This document shows, piece by piece, positions 42,370-46,182 of a DNA stretch of 46,182 bases. Both the position numbers and the translations under genes were made by a program. How positions within the stretch are numbered: position 1 is the first letter of the stretch; each line of letters starts with the position of its first letter. The stretch is from an uncultured Bacteroidia bacterium. Lineage in GTDB: Bacteria > Bacteroidota > Bacteroidia > Bacteroidales > Prolixibacteraceae. Location: contig CAIVCR010000122.1 of the NCBI GenBank assembly GCA_903904515.1, positions 1 through 46,182 on the forward strand, written 5' to 3'. Below the pieces are notes generated by a model. That model was not told the origin of the DNA and did no database searches. It saw only the letters and a list, made by a program, of their open reading frames with translations.

Positions 42370-45300
42370 TTAGAATGTGACCTTTAAGTTAAACCCGTAA
42401 GTCCTTGTATTAGGAACACTAAATACGTCGTTTGACTGCATACCGTTACCAGTACTCATGGCTTGCTCAGGATCGAAAGGAGCCTTTTTGTAGAAGAAGA
42501 ATAAATTCCTTCCTACCAATGAGAAGGCAGCGTCTTTAATAGGTAATCCAAGTTTTTTCACGTCAAGGTTATAACCAATTACTAACTGGCCTAATCTAAC
42601 ATTTGTCCTGGAATATACATAAGGTTCCATGATTTTATTACGGTCACCAACAGCTGAATAATACGTAACCACATTGATTGCAGATACAGCGGTTCCTGTT
42701 GAACTTACAGCATTAATTGGCATTGTTGCGCCTGCATCACGAGCATCAGCTGTTCTCTTACTTACACCATAAGAATCAAGGAAAGCTTCTGTTTTGGAGA
42801 ATGCTACACCACCAAATTTGGCATTGATAAGGGCACTTAAAAAGAAGTTTTTGTAGTTAATTGAGTTGTTCCATCCTAAAATAAAATCAGGATTTACATT
42901 ACCAACTTTTTCCTGTTTAGAAGCCTTCGTAGGTACTCCGTTTGCATCAAGAATAATTCTTCCCTGAGCATCTTTAGCAAATTTCCAGATCCACAAATCG
43001 TTGAAAGAACCGCCTGCTTTAATAATAGAAGCAAAACCTTCATCATCACCACCAACCTGATAGTCAGGATTTGAAGCAATAAGAGTGACAATTTTATTCT
43101 TGTTTTGAGAGAAGTTTACCGAAGTTTTCCAATCAAAACTGGATGTTTTTACCGGAGTAGCATCAATGGTTAATTCAAAACCCTTATTGGTGATTTTACC
43201 AGCGTTAACATAGTAATAAGTGTAACCTGATCCTGATGGAGCACCTAAGGTAAGGAACTGATTGGTACTTACGTCATTGTAGTATGTAAACTCAAGACCA
43301 GCTCTTCCGTGGAACAATCTCCACTCTGTACCTAACTCATTACTTGTAATTTCCTCAGGTTTTAAGTTGGTAAAAGGTACCTGTGTGTTACGGTTAATTC
43401 CGCCGATTCCGCTAGGGGTACCTGCACCACCAATACTGTTCTGTGGATTTACAACATTGAAAGGTACTTCGTTGGCTGTCCTGGATGAAGATGCTCTTAA
43501 TTTTGCGAAAGAGATTACTTCAGGCAATTTTACCATCTGGCTAACAATAGCAGAAAGACCAATTGAAGGATACAAATAGGATTCATTTCCGGTTAGAGCC
43601 AGCGTAGAAGCCCAGTCATTACGTGCAGATAAATCTAAGAATAACATCTCCTTAAATCCGATCTGAGCATTGGCAAATGCACCTTGTTTGATGACCTTAC
43701 CAATATACTGATTAACCATGACATTGTAAGGAAGGTTTGTTGAGGAGAAGAAGTTAGGGTACATTAAAGAAACGGTACCATTTCCCCAGTTAATCCCTTC
43801 AGTAATATTATGCTGATAACTCGCTCCTGCAATTGCATTTAAGCTGATATTGCCAAAAGTATTGTTATAACTTAAGATTCCATCGGTATACATTGAAGAT
43901 TCATTCCATTTGTTGTAACCCCATGTTCCGTTTGGACTAACAGTTACAGAGTTTCCTCCGGCAGGTTTTCTTTGATCATCCAATTTATCAGAATAATCAA
44001 TATTTCCGCGGACATCAAATTTCAAATGTTTTGCGATGTCCCATGATAATTTTACACTCGCAATTAAACGCTTAGTAGTATTGAGTTTAGGATCTTTATT
44101 GATAATCCAGTAAGGGTTATTTTGTTTCTCTTCCGTGGAATACCAGTTCATCACATCAAGATTCCTATCCTTATTAAACGTAGAATAGTTTTGTTTGTAA
44201 GATGCAAAATCAAGATTACGTGAGAACAAATAAAGACCTGTAAGTGGGTTGTCATAGTAACCAGCGCCCGGACGGTTACGAGAAACCTCGTCGGAGAACA
44301 TTACATTTGAACTTACAGTAACCTTATTGTCAAACATTTTGGTTGACTGACTAAAGGTAAGGTTATTCTTCTGATAAGTATTGGTTGGCATTACACCCTT
44401 TGCAGAAACATTAGCATAAGAAAAATATGCTGTTGTTTTGTCATTACCACCACTGATTGAAATAGAATTAGTTTCGTTTACACCAGTCTGGAAGAAATCC
44501 TTGATGTAACCTTGCTGATAATTTCCAGGTGTTGTTGACCAGTTATAAACAGAATTAGCAGGTGCACCGTATTTATACTGAAAATCAGGAAGACCTGAAA
44601 CACTCTCAAGCATTGTGCTTGTGTTAATCGTAACGGTTGTTTTTCCTTCTTTACCTTTTTTAGTGGTAATCAAAACAACACCATTTGCACCCTGGCTACC
44701 GTAGAGTATCGAAGCATTCGCACCTTTAAGTACGTTGATGCTTTCGATGTCTGCAGGGTTCACCTGAGAAAGACCGTCACCACCGTCAGTTCCGCCGTAG
44801 GAACCAGGCTGTCCTTGTTTGTTATTCAACATTGGAATACCGTCGATAACATAAAGAGGTTCGCTAAGTCCAACAAGTGACTTGTTTCCTCTTAATACCG
44901 CTTTTGTTGATCCCCCTGCGCCTGAATTGCTGGTTTTGATATCTATACCGGCAGCTTTTCCACTCATAGCTTCCATGAAGTTACCGTTGGCAGCTTTCAA
45001 AAGCTCTGTGCCGGAAACCTGCTGAGAAGCATAAGTCAAAGTTTTCTTTTCACGCTGGATACCCAAAGCTGTTACTACAACTTCATTGATTCCGACAGCC
45101 TCAGCAACCATTTTTACATTGATGACCGAACGGCCATTAATCGCTTCGGAAACAGTTGTCATACCCACAAAGGAGAATTGCAACGCTGCGCTTGCTGAAC
45201 TTACGCTAACCGCGTATTTTCCATCCGCATCGGTTGTAGTTCCGTTTGTCGTGCCTTTCTGAACAACAGACACACCAGGAATACTGATCCCATCCGGATC

Positions 45301-45390
45301 AGTAACAGTTCCGCTTACTTTCACCTGAGCCATAACGCCCGAAAATGAAGCAAACAGTACGATCATAATAAGGTACAATCTTTTCTTCAT
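42370..45390 (-). CDS. SusC/RagA-family TonB-linked outer-membrane transporter
   Basis: This 1006-residue transporter has a signal peptide and a CarboxypepD-like N-terminal domain (VKVSGTVTDPDGISIPGVSV, then GTTTDADGKYAVSVSS, then LQFSFVGM). The EVVVTALGIQREKKTLTYAS linker and TonB plug follow (with PLYVIDGIPM and SINVLKGANASILYGSQGA). The large beta-barrel ends at YGFNLKVTF. The length is usual for SusC. It imports the SusD-bound substrate across the outer membrane using TonB energy. It is the first gene of the SusCD unit. A TATCTTTG element at 45452-45459 and tandem repeats upstream form its control region. Confidence 0.96.
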   Translation of the reverse strand: MKKRLYLIMIVLFASFSGVMAQVKVSGTVTDPDGISIPGVSVVQKGTTNGTTTDADGKYAVSVSSASAALQFSFVGMTTVSEAINGRSVINVKMVAEAVGINEVVVTALGIQREKKTLTYASQQVSGTELLKAANGNFMEAMSGKAAGIDIKTSNSGAGGSTKAVLRGNKSLVGLSEPLYVIDGIPMLNNKQGQPGSYGGTDGGDGLSQVNPADIESINVLKGANASILYGSQGANGVVLITTKKGKEGKTTVTINTSTMLESVSGLPDFQYKYGAPANSVYNWSTTPGNYQQGYIKDFFQTGVNETNSISISGGNDKTTAYFSYANVSAKGVMPTNTYQKNNLTFSQSTKMFDNKVTVSSNVMFSDEVSRNRPGAGYYDNPLTGLYLFSRNLDFASYKQNYSTFNKDRNLDVMNWYSTEEKQNNPYWIINKDPKLNTTKRLIASVKLSWDIAKHLKFDVRGNIDYSDKLDDQRKPAGGNSVTVSPNGTWGYNKWNESSMYTDGILSYNNTFGNISLNAIAGASYQHNITEGINWGNGTVSLMYPNFFSSTNLPYNVMVNQYIGKVIKQGAFANAQIGFKEMLFLDLSARNDWASTLALTGNESYLYPSIGLSAIVSQMVKLPEVISFAKLRASSSRTANEVPFNVVNPQNSIGGAGTPSGIGGINRNTQVPFTNLKPEEITSNELGTEWRLFHGRAGLEFTYYNDVSTNQFLTLGAPSGSGYTYYYVNAGKITNKGFELTIDATPVKTSSFDWKTSVNFSQNKNKIVTLIASNPDYQVGGDDEGFASIIKAGGSFNDLWIWKFAKDAQGRIILDANGVPTKASKQEKVGNVNPDFILGWNNSINYKNFFLSALINAKFGGVAFSKTEAFLDSYGVSKRTADARDAGATMPINAVSSTGTAVSAINVVTYYSAVGDRNKIMEPYVYSRTNVRLGQLVIGYNLDVKKLGLPIKDAAFSLVGRNLFFFYKKAPFDPEQAMSTGNGMQSNDVFSVPNTRTYGFNLKVTF

Positions 45391-45451
45391 AATGATAATA
45401 TTAGTTTAAAATTAACAAGCCTTCCGTACATAGGATTTGGAAGACTTAAGA

Positions 45452-45459
45452 CAAAGATA
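45452..45459 (-). promoter_or_regulatory. -7 promoter element of susC
   Basis: Reads TATCTTTG on the minus strand, an exact consensus match 61 bases upstream of the susC ATG. No -33 TTTG is present where expected; that region is occupied by the tandem repeats. Confidence 0.6.
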
Positions 45460-45465
45460 AACAAG

Positions 45466-45501
45466 AGCGATTAATAAAGCGATTAATTTAGCGATTAATT
45501 T
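45466..45501. promoter_or_regulatory. Tandem 12-bp repeats upstream of susC, possible activator site
   Basis: Three contiguous 12-base units begin AGCGATTAAT at 45466, 45478 and 45490. The last two are identical over all 12 bases. The array starts six bases upstream of the susC -7 element and covers the place of the missing -33 box, where an activator would be expected to bind. Confidence 0.55.
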
Positions 45502-45979
45502 AGATTAAATTAACAATTATTTACAACAAATATATTAGCCTCCAGGACTTTAAAAATTTGATGCAATATTGTCAATAGATTGCTTATCTGAATGTTACAA
45601 AATTATTACAAAACTAGCGTGCTCTTGGAAAGATAAATAGAGAAATTTCACCCTGTTTTTAAATGTTAAAAAAACAAAAAATGACCGCTTATTTTTGGAG
45701 GTTATGACTTCAGGAAAAAATGGAATTAATCAAGTCTGTTAATCGGAAGATAGGAACTGAATCTTATTGGGGAACGGAAAATTAATCGGTAACAGAAAAG
45801 GATTGATATGGGGCGATTACTGATAGCTGCTTAATTGAGACTCTTCTGCACTCTTAAAGATTGCTACCAATGACAGATTTAAGCAACTTGGAGCAAATTT
45901 ACTAAATTTACTACCTGTCATTCTCACATTGTGCCCAAATTTTTGGGTGATCTCTCGGAATGACACGTTTCATTTTGGA

Positions 45980-46024
45980 GTGAGTGTGGGTGGCGTTGGC
46001 GGCGACGCCGCCACCCACACTCAC
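45980..46024. repeat. Perfect 16-bp inverted repeat with GC-rich loop
   Basis: GTGAGTGTGGGTGGCG at 45980-45995 pairs exactly with 46009-46024, with a 13-base GC-rich centre. No U-tract follows, and no gene is near enough to be terminated. Its GC content contrasts strongly with the flanking sequence, suggesting a mobile or dispersed repeat. Confidence 0.8.
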
Positions 46025-46182
46025 TTTTAACTACATTCCAATGTCATTCCGAATGAAGCGTAGCGAAGTGAGGAATCTACTTCTATTATCACTAACTGTT
46101 ATAAAAACTGGTGTGCCAGCAGGTATGGGTCTCGCAATGACAATGGGGTCTCTAAAAAGATGAGGGTGCGGGATGTTGGCGG

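Larger units (their letters stand above)
45391..46182. other. 792-base gene-free end region with dispersed repeats
   Basis: No coding frame of note is present. The left end holds the susC promoter and tandem repeats (45452-45501). The right part has a TGTCATTC...GAATGACA pair (45917-45924 and 45958-45965), a perfect 16-bp inverted repeat (45980-46024), and a second TGTCATTCCGAATGAAGCG-type unit from 46042. All resemble dispersed intergenic repeats. Confidence 0.6.

Overview
The window looks like a chromosomal segment of a Bacteroidota bacterium, most likely class Bacteroidia. It has a SusC/SusD pair, several lipoproteins with a lipobox, a GH92 and a GH78 enzyme, a Porin_10-type protein, and the lysS-gpsA-pgi cluster. 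Many genes are preceded by the Bacteroidota -7 element TAnnTTTG instead of a classical -10 box. No tRNA, rRNA, CRISPR array, transposase or phage gene was found. Most of the window is ordinary chromosome with short dispersed repeats in the gaps.

Layout. 1-5.2 kb: the end of mnmD, a lipoprotein FKBP isomerase, a DUF3127 protein with an SSB-like tail, an Lrp/AsnC regulator, a YbdG-type MscS channel and an M64 metallopeptidase. 4.9-9.2 kb: a DUF6249 membrane protein divergent from an ECF sigma factor and its overlapping membrane partner, an exported orphan, a nitroreductase with a second Lrp paralogue, and rlmB. 9.4-13.3 kb: an ABC-F protein, rlmD and a small DUF2892 protein. 13.4-17.2 kb: a WG-repeat protein coupled to a GH92 alpha-mannosidase, then a PCMD-type exported protein. 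17.2-19.4 kb: an alpha/beta hydrolase and a complete class I HMG-CoA reductase, in one apparent operon with the PCMD gene. 19.9-26.9 kb: a solitary TonB-dependent receptor, an RluA-type pseudouridine synthase, a lipoprotein of unknown function and a GH78-type rhamnosidase. 27.2-33.9 kb: the pgi-gpsA-lysS operon, divergent recJ and a CoA-type NUDIX hydrolase. 33.9-36 kb: a putative porin.

36.1-45.4 kb is the most interesting part. A SusC/SusD outer-membrane uptake pair and a sodium:solute symporter lie upstream of an 862-residue protein. That protein appears to have a periplasmic lectin-like and kelch-like sensor, one membrane span, and a cytoplasmic SARP-type winged helix plus a BTAD-like helical domain. 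Tandem direct repeats sit just upstream of the -7 elements of both susC and the regulator gene, which is the arrangement SARP activators use. I infer a nutrient-uptake locus controlled by a membrane-tethered one-component SARP regulator, instead of the usual SusR, hybrid two-component or ECF-sigma systems. This is a hypothesis from sequence only.

The last 0.8 kb (45.4-46.2 kb) has no gene and carries dispersed-repeat material, including a perfect 16-bp inverted repeat.
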